DNA of 33,770 nucleotides from Candidatus Poribacteria bacterium (lineage in GTDB: Bacteria > Poribacteria > WGA-4E > WGA-3G): assembly GCA_022823085.1 (NCBI GenBank), contig JAJDXV010000082.1, positions 1 to 33,770 on the forward strand. Direction: 5' to 3'. The notes beneath the pieces were generated by a model that saw only the letters and a program-made list of their open reading frames with translations, searched no databases and had not been told where the DNA came from. Below are positions 24,382 to 32,140 of this stretch, piece after piece (position 1 is the first letter of the stretch; each line of letters opens with the position of its first letter). The position numbers were made by a program, and so were the translations under genes.

Positions 24382-25836
24382 ATGAATATTGCTTACATTG
24401 TTATTGACACACTCCGCTACGACTACATCGGCGCAAACGGTAACGACTGGATAGAAACGCCGAATATTGACCGATTTGCCGCCAAAGCTTGGGCTTATGA
24501 CCGCGCTTTCTGCGCCAGTTTCCCAACCATCCCCTACCGAACCGATGTCATCACCGGGCAATACGGTGCACCCTTCCACGCATGGAAACCGCTCCGGCAC
24601 GAGCGGCAAACCCTACCGTGGACCCTCGCACAAAACGGATACGCCACACAACTCATCCACGATACACCGCACCTCGTTAACGGCGGACACAACTTCGATT
24701 GGCCCTTCCACGCGTGGACATTCGTCCGCGGCGCAGAGGTCGATCGAGATTGGATCATGGATACCGACCCCTGGCCCGATAACTGGACCCGACAATCGCT
24801 TTTTGATGCCATTGATGACCAGGCAGCAAAATCCGGGATGCTCCGCAGCTACGCACGCGCAAACCGAAACCGCAAGAAACCGGAAGACTGGAACTGCGCA
24901 AAACTTTTCAGCACGGCTGCCCAATTCCTCAAAGACAATGCCAAGCGAGACAACTTCTTCCTCTGGATAGACTGCTTCGACCCACATGAACCATGGGACT
25001 CACCTCCTGAGTTTATGAAAAAATACGACAAGCGACCCGGCTACGACGGACGCGTCGATCCACGGAGCCTCGGTGCACGCGGCAACGCGCAGCTTTCAGA
25101 TGAAGCGAAACAACACATTAAAGACCAATACGCCGCGAAAACGACATGGATGGACCACTGCTTCGGACAGTTCCTCGATGCCCTCGAATCCACTGGACTC
25201 GACAAAAACACCGCTGTCATCTTCACCGCTGACCACGGCACAAATGTCGGTGAACGCGGTAGGTTCGGCAAAGGACAACCTGTACGTGAACAAGAAGCAC
25301 ACGTCCCGCTCTTCATCCGTCTCCCGGAAGGCGATACCGGACGGAGCAACGTCATCGTCCAACCTCAGGACTTCTTCCCAACGATTCTCAACATCTTGGG
25401 CGAAGCGCGCCCCGATGGACTTGAAGGACACGACATCCTGACACCCGCACGCGACAGAAACTCCGGGGACAGAGAACTTGCCCTCTCAGGTGGAAGTATC
25501 GAACGCTGGCAGCAAGCATCGCAAAACGAGAACGCCATCCTCTTCACCGCATTCAGCCAAGAGTGGAGCTTAGAAGTCGCCGCGAAACCCGAAAATTCAA
25601 AACTCGTCGGGCTCGGTGAGTTAGAATACGTGCAGGACAAGCACCCCGACATCGTCGCAAAACTCCACGCCGCTGCCGTCGATGAAATTGAACGCCGGGG
25701 CACAGACCCAGCACTCATAACATGGCTCCGAAGCGGCGGCGAAAACGCATTCCCCGCCGATGCCAATTACTGGGACGGCTTCCCCGGACCCGAAGGCTAC
25801 CGCCCCTATTTCGGAAAACTCTACACCGGTGAGTAA
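24382..25836 (+). CDS. sulfatase-like (alkaline phosphatase superfamily) enzyme with Thr at the nucleophile position
   Basis: A 484-residue cytoplasmic-looking protein (no signal peptide). Superfamily landmarks are D9 in YIVIDTLRYD, the DPHEPW segment (200-205) and D284-H285 in FTADHGTNVGERG, all probable metal ligands, with K298 nearby. The sulfatase signature (C/S)XPXR reads T49-I-P-Y-R53, so the residue normally converted to formylglycine is Thr. Family knowledge: Thr is the nucleophile in related phosphodiesterases and phosphonate hydrolases. It is therefore doubtful as a true sulfatase and may cleave a phosphoester or phosphonate, or be an unusual sulfatase. It sits downstream of the PhyH genes with its own AAGGAAAG ribosome binding site. 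Confidence 0.85.
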   Translation: MNIAYIVIDTLRYDYIGANGNDWIETPNIDRFAAKAWAYDRAFCASFPTIPYRTDVITGQYGAPFHAWKPLRHERQTLPWTLAQNGYATQLIHDTPHLVNGGHNFDWPFHAWTFVRGAEVDRDWIMDTDPWPDNWTRQSLFDAIDDQAAKSGMLRSYARANRNRKKPEDWNCAKLFSTAAQFLKDNAKRDNFFLWIDCFDPHEPWDSPPEFMKKYDKRPGYDGRVDPRSLGARGNAQLSDEAKQHIKDQYAAKTTWMDHCFGQFLDALESTGLDKNTAVIFTADHGTNVGERGRFGKGQPVREQEAHVPLFIRLPEGDTGRSNVIVQPQDFFPTILNILGEARPDGLEGHDILTPARDRNSGDRELALSGGSIERWQQASQNENAILFTAFSQEWSLEVAAKPENSKLVGLGELEYVQDKHPDIVAKLHAAAVDEIERRGTDPALITWLRSGGENAFPADANYWDGFPGPEGYRPYFGKLYTGE

Positions 25837-25905
25837 CTTTCAGCACTGACCCAAACCCCTCGGCAGGCGAGGTTTGCAACTGAACCGGATTCTACGCAGA
25901 AACCT

Positions 25906-25934
25906 TTGACTGAAAACCTGGGGTACGGTATAAT
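25906..25934 (+). promoter_or_regulatory. promoter upstream of the small membrane ORF
   Basis: TTGACT (25906-25911), a 17-nt spacer and TATAAT (25929-25934). It is immediately preceded by the repeat GGTTTGCAACTGAACCGG (25871-25888), versions of which also precede the promoters at 29752 and 32315. Confidence 0.65.
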
Positions 25935-25967
25935 TGCTAACAAATCTGATTAGGCAGGTTATTAACT

Positions 25968-26245
25968 ATGAGTGAAAACAGTTGGTTAGACAGAACTATA
26001 CCGAAAGAGGCTCAGTTATCTATCCTTTTAGTTTTCAAAGTAGCATTGCTTATTTTTTTCACAACTATGTTGAGTTCCCTGACTATTCATTGGACTCGAC
26101 GCAAAACATGCCATATGTGCCAGTACTAGGAATGTTTATACATTCAGTCGTTGTGACTGTCGTTATGATTACTTTTAATTTATTTCTAATGATTGCAATC
26201 GTTGTCAATGTTCTTGCTATTTGTAGAATCGTGAAACAGAACTAA
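25968..26245 (+). pseudogene. small membrane protein gene, probably frameshifted
   Basis: ATG 25968 opens a 53-codon frame (MSENSWLDRTIPKEAQLSIL...) with a membrane helix (LSILLVFKVALLIFFTTMLSS). It stops at 26127-26129. A -1 frame, open from before 26000 to 26245, supplies a second hydrophobic segment (MFIHSVVVTVVMITFNLFLM...) ending in ICRIVKQN. Joining them near 26085-26110 would give about 92 residues with two membrane helices. Alternatives are programmed frameshifting, or a separate 45-residue ORF from ATG 26108. A good promoter lies upstream. The family is not recognised. Confidence 0.5.
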
Positions 26246-26252
26246 GCATGAA

Positions 26253-26626
26253 AACACTAACAATTGTTAAACAGATTATTAGTGTTACCCAAAACTTCTT
26301 TTAGGAGTCATTTTACACCTCACCATCAAGCAATTAACAAACGAAATGCTGGTGGTTTAGACTAATTGATTAATGGTAAATTAAAATCAACGTCAACTTA
26401 GCCATCACCTGCATTGTGCCGACTCTGTATCTCCACTTTCAAAAGTGGAGTTTTAGAGTCGGAAGACTAATGATAAGCGTGTCGTTGTTTGCTCGGATGC
26501 ACTATCACTCCTTAGCAGAACAGTGTCCGAGTAAACAACATTTTCGGTAGAACCGAACGGTATCTGATCTTTACCACTCAACCCAATCTATATCTACCCT
26601 CACAAACGCCACCGGGATAGATTGTG
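26253..26626 (+). ncRNA. hairpin-dense non-coding region, candidate structured RNA
   Basis: No ORF is supported between 26246 and 26730. Perfect or near-perfect stems follow each other: AACACTAA/TTAGTGTT (26253-26286); CCGACTCT/AGAGTCGG enclosing CTCCACTTT/AAAGTGGAG (26419-26462); GTTGTTTGCTCGGA paired with TCCGAGTAAACAAC (26484-26539, 14 bp with one G-U); TTCGGT/ACCGAA (about 26543-26557); and mutually exclusive CAATCTAT/ATAGATTG and CTCACAA/TTGTGAG (about 26585-26628). The strand is inferred from its neighbours. Confidence 0.35.
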
Positions 26627-26732
26627 AGAAGGATTACTTTTCCCAAGCCACTCCTCGGCCCATTTGAATCGGTGAGGTGCGAGGATTTCCAGCTTCGGGT
26701 GATGTGCCATCTTTCTTGGAAGGAATTCTGTG

Positions 26733-26963
26733 ATGAAGAATGAAAAACTGCAAAAACAAGCCATGATGTTAATCGAGCGACTCCCAAACAAAAAACTCAA
26801 AGCTGCCATAGATTATATGACTTACCTCTATGACAAGGAAGCATGGGAAGCAACTTATGAATTGGCATGCAATCCTGAAATTGCCAAAGACCTAGAAGAA
26901 GCTGAAGCCGATATGAAGGCTGGGCGGCTTAAAAGTTGGGATGATGTTAAGCGTGACGTTTGA
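26733..26963 (+). CDS. antitoxin of a RelE/ParE-type toxin-antitoxin pair
   Basis: A 76-residue protein. ATG 26733 (or GTG 26730) follows AAGGA. It begins MKNEKLQKQAMMLIERLPNK, then AAIDYMTYLYDKEAWEATYEL, and ends EEAEADMKAGRLKSWDDVKRDV. The last part is the familiar end of small helical antitoxins paired with RelE toxins. Its role is to bind and neutralise the toxin and probably repress the operon. The toxin start overlaps its last 23 nt, typical for coupled toxin-antitoxin genes. The chromosomal location suggests addiction or a defence-type role, which is inference. Confidence 0.85.
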   Translation: MKNEKLQKQAMMLIERLPNKKLKAAIDYMTYLYDKEAWEATYELACNPEIAKDLEEAEADMKAGRLKSWDDVKRDV

Positions 26964-27219
26964 AATACAATTCACCAACAAGGCACAAACACAGTATAAC
27001 GGCCTTGATGCGAATATGACACGCCGAATCAACAGGGCAATCCATCAGTTAGGCCAGAACCCTTTCTTTGGACCTAATATCGCCAAACTCACGGGGACCA
27101 ACACGAGACGATATCGCTATCGTGTTGGAAGTTACAGGATCATCTATGAAGTGGATACACAACATCAAAAATGCTTTGTCATAAGTATCTCCACGCGTGG
27201 AAAATCATATCGTTCCTAA
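26941..27219 (+). CDS. RelE/ParE-family toxin
   Basis: A 92-residue protein (ATG 26941; ATG 26944 also possible) that overlaps the antitoxin by 23 nt. The RelE/ParE pattern is clear: FEIQFTNKAQTQYNGLD, then LGQNPFFGPNIAKLTGT, then RRYRYRVGSYRIIYEVD, and a C-terminal VISISTRGKSYRS. RelE types cut mRNA on the ribosome and ParE types poison gyrase; the sequence alone does not decide which. The stop codon overlaps the target duplication of MITE C, which inserted directly behind the gene without damaging it. Confidence 0.9.
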   Translation: MMLSVTFEIQFTNKAQTQYNGLDANMTRRINRAIHQLGQNPFFGPNIAKLTGTNTRRYRYRVGSYRIIYEVDTQHQKCFVISISTRGKSYRS

Positions 27220-27225
27220 TTCAAT

Positions 27226-27367
27226 GAGGGTGTTTCATTATTTCAAACGTTAGGATATGCGACCACCGTAGGGGCGAGGTTCCCTCGTCCTCCGGCAGAC
27301 CTGCTATCCTTTCATCGGACGGGTTGGGAAACCCAACCCCTACGAGAAATATTTATGCAACACCCTC
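27226..27367. mobile_element. MITE family C, 142 bp, with 8-bp target duplication
   Basis: Terminal repeats GAGGGTGTT (27226-27234) and AACACCCTC (27359-27367) continue imperfectly inward (TCATTATTTC versus GAAATATTTATGC). They are flanked by AATTCAAT on both sides (27218-27225, 27368-27375). The cargo holds two palindromes, GGGGCGAGGTTCCCTCG and GGTTGGGAAACCCAACC. The element sits between the toxin stop and the oxidoreductase gene. Confidence 0.85.
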
Positions 27368-27503
27368 AATTCAATACCGTAGGATCCGAAGCATAGACCT
27401 AAACTTTTTAGAGGCATCATGTCAAAAAGATGCAATTATTAGCATACCGTGCTCTCAAAACATCTCTCAACTTTCAAACCTCCGGTCCATAAAGGAGAAA
27501 ACC

Positions 27504-28553
27504 ATGCCACGCACATACAAAGCCTGTCTCATCGGGTGTGGACGGATGGGCGCGACCATCGACGATGAAGTCGCAGGACGACCCGATAGTTTTATCTGGC
27601 AACCCTTCTCACACGCCGCTGCAGCCGTCGCCTGTGAACGAACCGACCTCGTCGCTGTCTCCGATGTCTTTGAGGAGAAAGCCGAAACCATCAGACAACG
27701 CTACGGTGCCGAACGCGCCTATACAGACTACCAAGAGATGATCGAAAAAGAGAAACCCGACATCGTCTGTATCGCCACGCGTCCGGGACCACACGCCGAC
27801 ATCACCGTCTTCGCCGCCGAGAACAACGTCAAAGGTATCTACTGCGAAAAACCGCTCTGCTGCTCCATGGAAGAGGCAGACATCATGGTAGACATCGTCG
27901 AAAAGCACGGTGTCAAATTCAACTACGGCACACAACGCCGTTTCATGCCGATCTACCGCAAAATACGTGAACTCGTCGATGCAGGCGAAATCGGGGATGT
28001 CCAATGCACCATCGCACAATACGGCGCAAGCTCCGCACTCTGGGGATTAACCCACGCTGCCGACATGCTCCTCTTCCTCGCAGGCGACCCAGAGGTCGAT
28101 TTCGTACAAGGCACCATTAACTGTAAAGATTCCGACTGGGACGGCAACCGCCTTAACATTGACCCTGCCATCACCAGTGGCTACATCCGATACGCCAACG
28201 GTGTCCACGGCTATAACACCGCCGGCACCGGTCCCGAATACGAGGTCTGCGGCACCCGTGGCAAGATCCGTGTGCAAAACAACAGCAGGGAAATCCAATT
28301 CCGGAAAAAGGACGGCACCTTCTATGAAGAAATCCCGTTCCCAGAAACATCTCGCGCCACAGGCACCGTGATGGGCATCACAGATGTCGCAGAGGCACTC
28401 GACGAAGATCGAGAGACAAAGGGACCCGTCCACCTCGCACGCCGGAGTCAAGAGACACTCATGGGCATCATCGAATCCCACCGACTCGATGGCAGACGCG
28501 TCTCACTCCCGATGGAAAACCGATCGCTCTACGTCAGCAGAGATAACTGGTAA
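27504..28553 (+). CDS. Gfo/Idh/MocA family oxidoreductase
   Basis: A 349-residue protein. ATG 27504 is chosen because AAAGGAG lies just upstream; a longer frame from 27324 would begin inside MITE C. The Rossmann motif is CLIGCGRMGA (GCGRMG 11-16), the family EKP motif is in IYCEKPLCCS, and a THAADMLLFLAG segment lies where the catalytic His/Asp usually are. It is an NAD(P)-dependent sugar or polyol oxidoreductase of unknown substrate. It is distinct from the enzyme at 22025, with only general family resemblance. Confidence 0.92.
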   Translation: MPRTYKACLIGCGRMGATIDDEVAGRPDSFIWQPFSHAAAAVACERTDLVAVSDVFEEKAETIRQRYGAERAYTDYQEMIEKEKPDIVCIATRPGPHADITVFAAENNVKGIYCEKPLCCSMEEADIMVDIVEKHGVKFNYGTQRRFMPIYRKIRELVDAGEIGDVQCTIAQYGASSALWGLTHAADMLLFLAGDPEVDFVQGTINCKDSDWDGNRLNIDPAITSGYIRYANGVHGYNTAGTGPEYEVCGTRGKIRVQNNSREIQFRKKDGTFYEEIPFPETSRATGTVMGITDVAEALDEDRETKGPVHLARRSQETLMGIIESHRLDGRRVSLPMENRSLYVSRDNW

Positions 28554-28583
28554 AATTTCGCACACCCGCCATCCCTTACTATA

Positions 28584-28604
28584 GGCGAGGTTTGTAACCT
28601 CGCC
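28584..28604 (+). promoter_or_regulatory. hairpin directly upstream of the MoxR start
   Basis: GGCGAGGTT (28584-28592), loop TGT, AACCTCGCC (28596-28604): a perfect 9-bp stem ending 9 nt before the ATG. No Shine-Dalgarno sequence lies between hairpin and start. It belongs to the dispersed GGCGAGGTT palindrome family. Confidence 0.6.
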
Positions 28605-28613
28605 CAACAAAAT

Positions 28614-29600
28614 ATGAACATAGACACACAAATCCATCAATTCCGTGAAACCTTTTACAACGTCAAAGCCGAGGTCCAGAAACGTATCGTCGGTCAAGAT
28701 GCCATCATCGAAGGCGTACTTTTCTGTCTACTCGCCAACGGACACGCACTCCTCGAAGGGATCCCCGGCTTAGGCAAAACGCAACTGATCCACACACTCA
28801 GCGAAGCACTCAACCTCGAATTCAAGCGCATCCAATTCACACCCGATATGATGCCTTCCGATGTCACAGGCACAACGCTCCTTATCGAAGACGAACACGG
28901 CGGAAGGCAGCTCCAATTCCAACAGGGACCCATCTTCGCACAACTCATCCTCGCGGATGAGATCAACCGTGCCACACCGCGCACACAATCCGCGCTCCTT
29001 GAAGCGATGCAAGAACGCACCGTCACCGTCGGACGCACCAGCCATAAGTTAGAAGAACCGTTCTGCGTCTTAGCAACCCAAAACCCACTGGAAATGGAAG
29101 GCACATACCCGCTCCCAGAAGCGCAACTCGATCGGTTCCTCTTCAAACTCCTCATCGACTTTCCGAGCGAAGACGAGATCGTCGAAATCCTACGCCGCAC
29201 AACATCCGGTGCCGACATCACCATCGGCAAAATTGCGAACGCCGAGACACTCAACGAGATGCGCCGACTCGTCCCGCAAGTCCCCATCGCCGAGCATGTC
29301 GAACGCCACATCATCCGACTCGTCCGTGCCACGCACCCAGATTCCGACGACGCACCTGATATTGTAAAACGCTACGTCCACCTCGGCGCGGGTATACGGA
29401 GCGTCCAGGCGATAGCCCTCACCGCTAAAATCAGTGCCCTCCTTGATGAACGCTACAACGTCGCCTTTTCGGACATAGATACCGTGCTGTGCCCCGCACT
29501 CCGTCACCGCATCCTCCTCAACTTCGAGGGACAAGGCGAAGGCATCGAACCCGACACCATCGTCACCGAAGTCCAAAACACCATAACCCCCACGCCCTAA
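28614..29600 (+). CDS. MoxR-family AAA+ ATPase
   Basis: A 328-residue MoxR ATPase of normal length. Walker A is GIPGLGKT (49-56), Walker B is LILADEIN (111-118), then NRATPRTQSALLEAMQE and the sensor-1 region LATQNPLE, with the C-terminal lid around GAGIRSVQAI. MoxR proteins act as chaperones that assemble or activate partner enzymes, usually encoded beside DUF58 or VWA-domain genes. Here the downstream neighbour is a Fic gene with its own promoter and no VWA or DUF58 gene is present, so it is an orphan in this window. The start lacks a ribosome binding site. Confidence 0.93.
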   Translation: MNIDTQIHQFRETFYNVKAEVQKRIVGQDAIIEGVLFCLLANGHALLEGIPGLGKTQLIHTLSEALNLEFKRIQFTPDMMPSDVTGTTLLIEDEHGGRQLQFQQGPIFAQLILADEINRATPRTQSALLEAMQERTVTVGRTSHKLEEPFCVLATQNPLEMEGTYPLPEAQLDRFLFKLLIDFPSEDEIVEILRRTTSGADITIGKIANAETLNEMRRLVPQVPIAEHVERHIIRLVRATHPDSDDAPDIVKRYVHLGAGIRSVQAIALTAKISALLDERYNVAFSDIDTVLCPALRHRILLNFEGQGEGIEPDTIVTEVQNTITPTP

Positions 29601-29619
29601 TTTCCACCTCAAACCCAGA

Positions 29620-29720
29620 CCCGGTAGGTTCGGTTTCCCAACCGAACCGGATCCTAAACAGAAACCTTGAAACTTTCAAAAACCTCTTCAGTCGCGTAAC
29701 GACGGAATGTTTGTAGCAGC
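29620..29720. repeat. composite intergenic repeat, copy 1
   Basis: GGTAGGTTCGGTTTCCCAAC, then CGAACCGG, CAGAAACCTTGAA and CTCTTCAGTCGCGTAACGAC followed by GGAATGTTTGTAGCAGC. A second, closely similar copy is at 32141-32242, and a partial copy is at 25867-25911. All lie just upstream of good promoters. Confidence 0.75.
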
Positions 29721-29751
29721 TGAGCGGTTCTGTGCAGAACAAATTAATCCC

Positions 29752-29780
29752 TTGACATCTCCTTGAACCCACGCTATAAT
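29752..29780 (+). promoter_or_regulatory. consensus sigma70 promoter of the Fic-Uma2 pair
   Basis: TTGACA (29752-29757), exactly 17 nt, TATAAT (29775-29780). The predicted start near 29787 rules out the upstream TTG/ATG codons at 29763 and 29781 and supports ATG 29856 as the Fic start. Confidence 0.8.
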
Positions 29781-29855
29781 ATGATTGGATTATCAAAAAA
29801 TGGGAAAAATGAAAACACAAATTTGCCGTTTTCAAAAAGAGGCGAAAACAGTAAT

Positions 29856-30983
29856 ATGAAAGACTTTACAGCAGGCGTGTACCGACAGCAGCGAGAATAC
29901 AAAAGTTTTAGTCCATCCTTCATCAACGCTCCTTTTGCTTGGGAGAACCGACAAATAGATCAGTTGGTTGAACAAGCCGCTAATCTTTTGGGAGAACTCA
30001 AGGCTTATGCCGAAATCCTACCAGATGTCGATTTTTCGATGCCAATGAGCATTGCGAAGGAAGCGATAGACTCTAATCTCATTGAAGGCACAAAAACTGA
30101 GATTGATGAGGTTGTTCTGCCACAAACAGAGATTCCGCCAATCAGACAAGATGATTGGCACGAGGTCCAAAATTACATTGAAGCAATCAATTTCGCAATA
30201 GCCGAACTCCCAAGAATCCCGATTTCAATACGACTTCTCAAGGATGCACATAAAATACTACTTTCCGGTGTTCGTGGAAAACACAAGGCACCCGGCGAAA
30301 TTCGCAGAAGTCAAAACTGGATCGGTGGTTCGTCGCTCGCCGACGCGCTTTTCGTCCCGCCTTCCCCAGAAGAACTTCCAGACCTCCTAAGTGATTTAGA
30401 AAAATTTTGGCACAACACATCACTCCAATTGCCATATCTTATCAAGATCGCTATCACACACTATCAGTTTGAAACCATCCACCCTTTTCTGGACGGAAAC
30501 GGCAGGTGCGGCAGGCTTTTAATTGTTTTACAACTCATTGACGCACAATTACTTAACAAGCCTACCTTTTACATTTCCACCTTTTTTGAAAAAAACAAGG
30601 TTTCATACTACAATTCGCTCGATCGGGTTCGCACCGCAAACGACTTGGAACAGTGGATCGTATTTTTCCTAATCGGAATCGTCGAGACTACCCAGCACGC
30701 GCTTAAGACATTCAAAGCAATCATTGCCCTCCCCCAAGAATATGATGTCAAAATCCTAACACTCGGCTCCCGAGCAAAAAACGCACACAAGCTGCTTCAA
30801 CGTATGTATGCAACCCCCATTGTTAACGCGAGATCCGTTGAAAAGGAATTGGACATAAGTTTCTCAAGCGCGAACCGACTCCTAAAATCCTTAACAGAAC
30901 TCGGAATACTCAGAGAAACTACAGGTCACTCCCGTAACCGCCTCTTCGTATTGGAAAAATACCTGAACCTCTTTAGAAGTTAG
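29856..30983 (+). CDS. Fic/DOC family AMP-transferase, autoinhibited class, with winged-helix tail
   Basis: A 375-residue Fic protein. The active-site motif is HPFLDGNGRCGR (209-220). The target-binding flap precedes it (IGGSSLADALFVPPSP, 156-171). The inhibitory motif S73-NLI-E77-G78 (S/TXXXE(G/N)) is N-terminal, as in class II Fic proteins that block their own ATP site. Residues about 320-372 form a winged helix (SVEKELDISFSSANRLLKSLTELGILRE), typical of the large Fic-HTH group. It probably adenylylates a protein hydroxyl; the target is unknown. Ribosome binding is weak (AAAGAGG, 13 nt upstream). A Uma2 gene follows after 33 nt, suggesting cotranscription. Confidence 0.92.
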   Translation: MKDFTAGVYRQQREYKSFSPSFINAPFAWENRQIDQLVEQAANLLGELKAYAEILPDVDFSMPMSIAKEAIDSNLIEGTKTEIDEVVLPQTEIPPIRQDDWHEVQNYIEAINFAIAELPRIPISIRLLKDAHKILLSGVRGKHKAPGEIRRSQNWIGGSSLADALFVPPSPEELPDLLSDLEKFWHNTSLQLPYLIKIAITHYQFETIHPFLDGNGRCGRLLIVLQLIDAQLLNKPTFYISTFFEKNKVSYYNSLDRVRTANDLEQWIVFFLIGIVETTQHALKTFKAIIALPQEYDVKILTLGSRAKNAHKLLQRMYATPIVNARSVEKELDISFSSANRLLKSLTELGILRETTGHSRNRLFVLEKYLNLFRS

Positions 30984-31016
30984 CGAATCCCACACAAAAA
31001 TGAGGAAATTAGGACA

Positions 31017-31601
31017 ATGAGGACATCCGAAGCATATTACACACCGGAAGAATACATCGCTTTAGAACGCAAGGCAATCCCTGACGCTGAGATAGTTAGA
31101 AGTGAATACATGAACGGCAAAATAATTGGAAGATCCAGTTCTAACTGGGCACACAATGTTATTACAGGCAACATTGTCGCTGGACTTTACACCCGTTTGA
31201 GAAACAGTGGATGCTTCGTATTTGCCCACGAAATGCGTGTCAGTATTCCAGCAGCAAATTCCTATTTTTATCCTGATATCGGCGTTGTCTGTGATGAACC
31301 GCGCTTTGAAGACGATGTTTTTGATACACTCCTCAACCCCATAGTTATCGTAGAGGTGCTCTCACCGTCAACAGAGGCTTACGACAGAGGCGACAAATTC
31401 GCACACTACCGACAACTCCAATCCTTACAAGAATACGTCCTCGTCTCCCAAGACAAGGTACACGTCGATCACTACGTCCGCCAAGCAACACAATGGATTC
31501 TCACCGACTTCCAAACACTTGACCAGCAACTCCCACTCACCTCAATCGAATGTGAATTGCCCCTGCAAGAAATATACGAAAACGTTCCATTCCCTGAATA
31601 G
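31017..31601 (+). CDS. Uma2 family (DUF820) endonuclease-like protein
   Basis: A 194-residue complete Uma2 protein. Markers: YYTPEEYIALERKAIPDAEIV at the N-terminus; YPDIGVVCDE (catalytic-type Asp); IVIVEVLSPSTEAYDRGDKFAHYR (Glu and Asp/Lys); and LQEYVLVSQDKVHVDHY. The start is preceded by TTAGGACA. It lies 33 nt behind the fic gene and was probably transcribed with it from the 29752 promoter. It is one of three Uma2 loci in the window (others at 11065-11769 and the fragment at 14986-15114) and is clearly diverged from the first, with no coiled-coil tail. Confidence 0.88.
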   Translation: MRTSEAYYTPEEYIALERKAIPDAEIVRSEYMNGKIIGRSSSNWAHNVITGNIVAGLYTRLRNSGCFVFAHEMRVSIPAANSYFYPDIGVVCDEPRFEDDVFDTLLNPIVIVEVLSPSTEAYDRGDKFAHYRQLQSLQEYVLVSQDKVHVDHYVRQATQWILTDFQTLDQQLPLTSIECELPLQEIYENVPFPE

Positions 31602-31694
31602 CACCAATATCCCCTGCCCCGTTGACAAAACTTCCGAATCCTGCCTGTTTTGATCCATAAACAATATTCAATAATAATCTCTTGATTTTTTTGG

Positions 31695-32075
31695 GTGAAT
31701 GCTGAGGCCAACCTCGTAGGGGGTTTTTGCTGGGGTGTTTCTTTAAGGGTTTCCCAGCCCATCATCAACATTACCCATCCGCGTTTTCCAAATAAGTATC
31801 GCGACCTCTTCAACCAAACCCGGGAACAGCACTTCAACAAATATCGCGGCGAAAACCTCGGCACCTCCGAAAATATACGCAAAGAATTAGAAACGCTGCA
31901 CGGCTATGTCAAACAAGCCATCTTTCAGGAACAAGACCCGAAAGAAGCGATGAAGCACATAAACTTAGCACACCAAATCCTAAAAACCCTCGTCGCCTGC
32001 AACGCCATCAACGCAGACCAAGACATAGTAAACATCACACCCCAAGACACAAAAGCACTGGAGGAAAAAAAATAA
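31695..32075 (+). CDS. hypothetical helical protein, start uncertain
   Basis: The convincing part is residues from about 29 on (PRFPNKYRDLFNQTREQHFNKYRGENLGTSENIRKELETLHGYVKQ), a charged helical protein with no recognised domain. The only upstream start is GTG 31695, inside DNA resembling dispersed GGGTTTCCCAGCCC repeats, and it has no ribosome binding site. The gene may have lost its 5' end or may be a chance frame. The sequence ends with a lysine-rich tail. I do not recognise the family. Confidence 0.35.
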   Translation: MNAEANLVGGFCWGVSLRVSQPIINITHPRFPNKYRDLFNQTREQHFNKYRGENLGTSENIRKELETLHGYVKQAIFQEQDPKEAMKHINLAHQILKTLVACNAINADQDIVNITPQDTKALEEKK

Positions 32076-32140
32076 CCCTCGCGAATCCCAGAACTGTACT
32101 AACTGTCAATTTTAGAAAAACAACCACCTCGGCCCCAGGC

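Noticed and set aside
26253..26626. Retron msr-msd or similar reverse-transcribed RNA
   Set aside because: There is no reverse transcriptase gene in the window.
26578..26809. Minus-strand ORFs of about 69 codons upstream of the antitoxin
   Set aside because: They overlap the antitoxin start, lack ribosome binding sites, and overlap the hairpin-rich region; the toxin-antitoxin reading on the plus strand is much stronger.
27324..27503. Longer start for the second Gfo/Idh/MocA gene
   Set aside because: It would begin inside MITE C, and the ATG at 27504 has AAAGGAG and the normal family N-terminus.
28614..29600. RavA-ViaA or a MoxR-VWA defence pair
   Set aside because: No VWA or DUF58 gene follows; the next gene is fic behind its own promoter.
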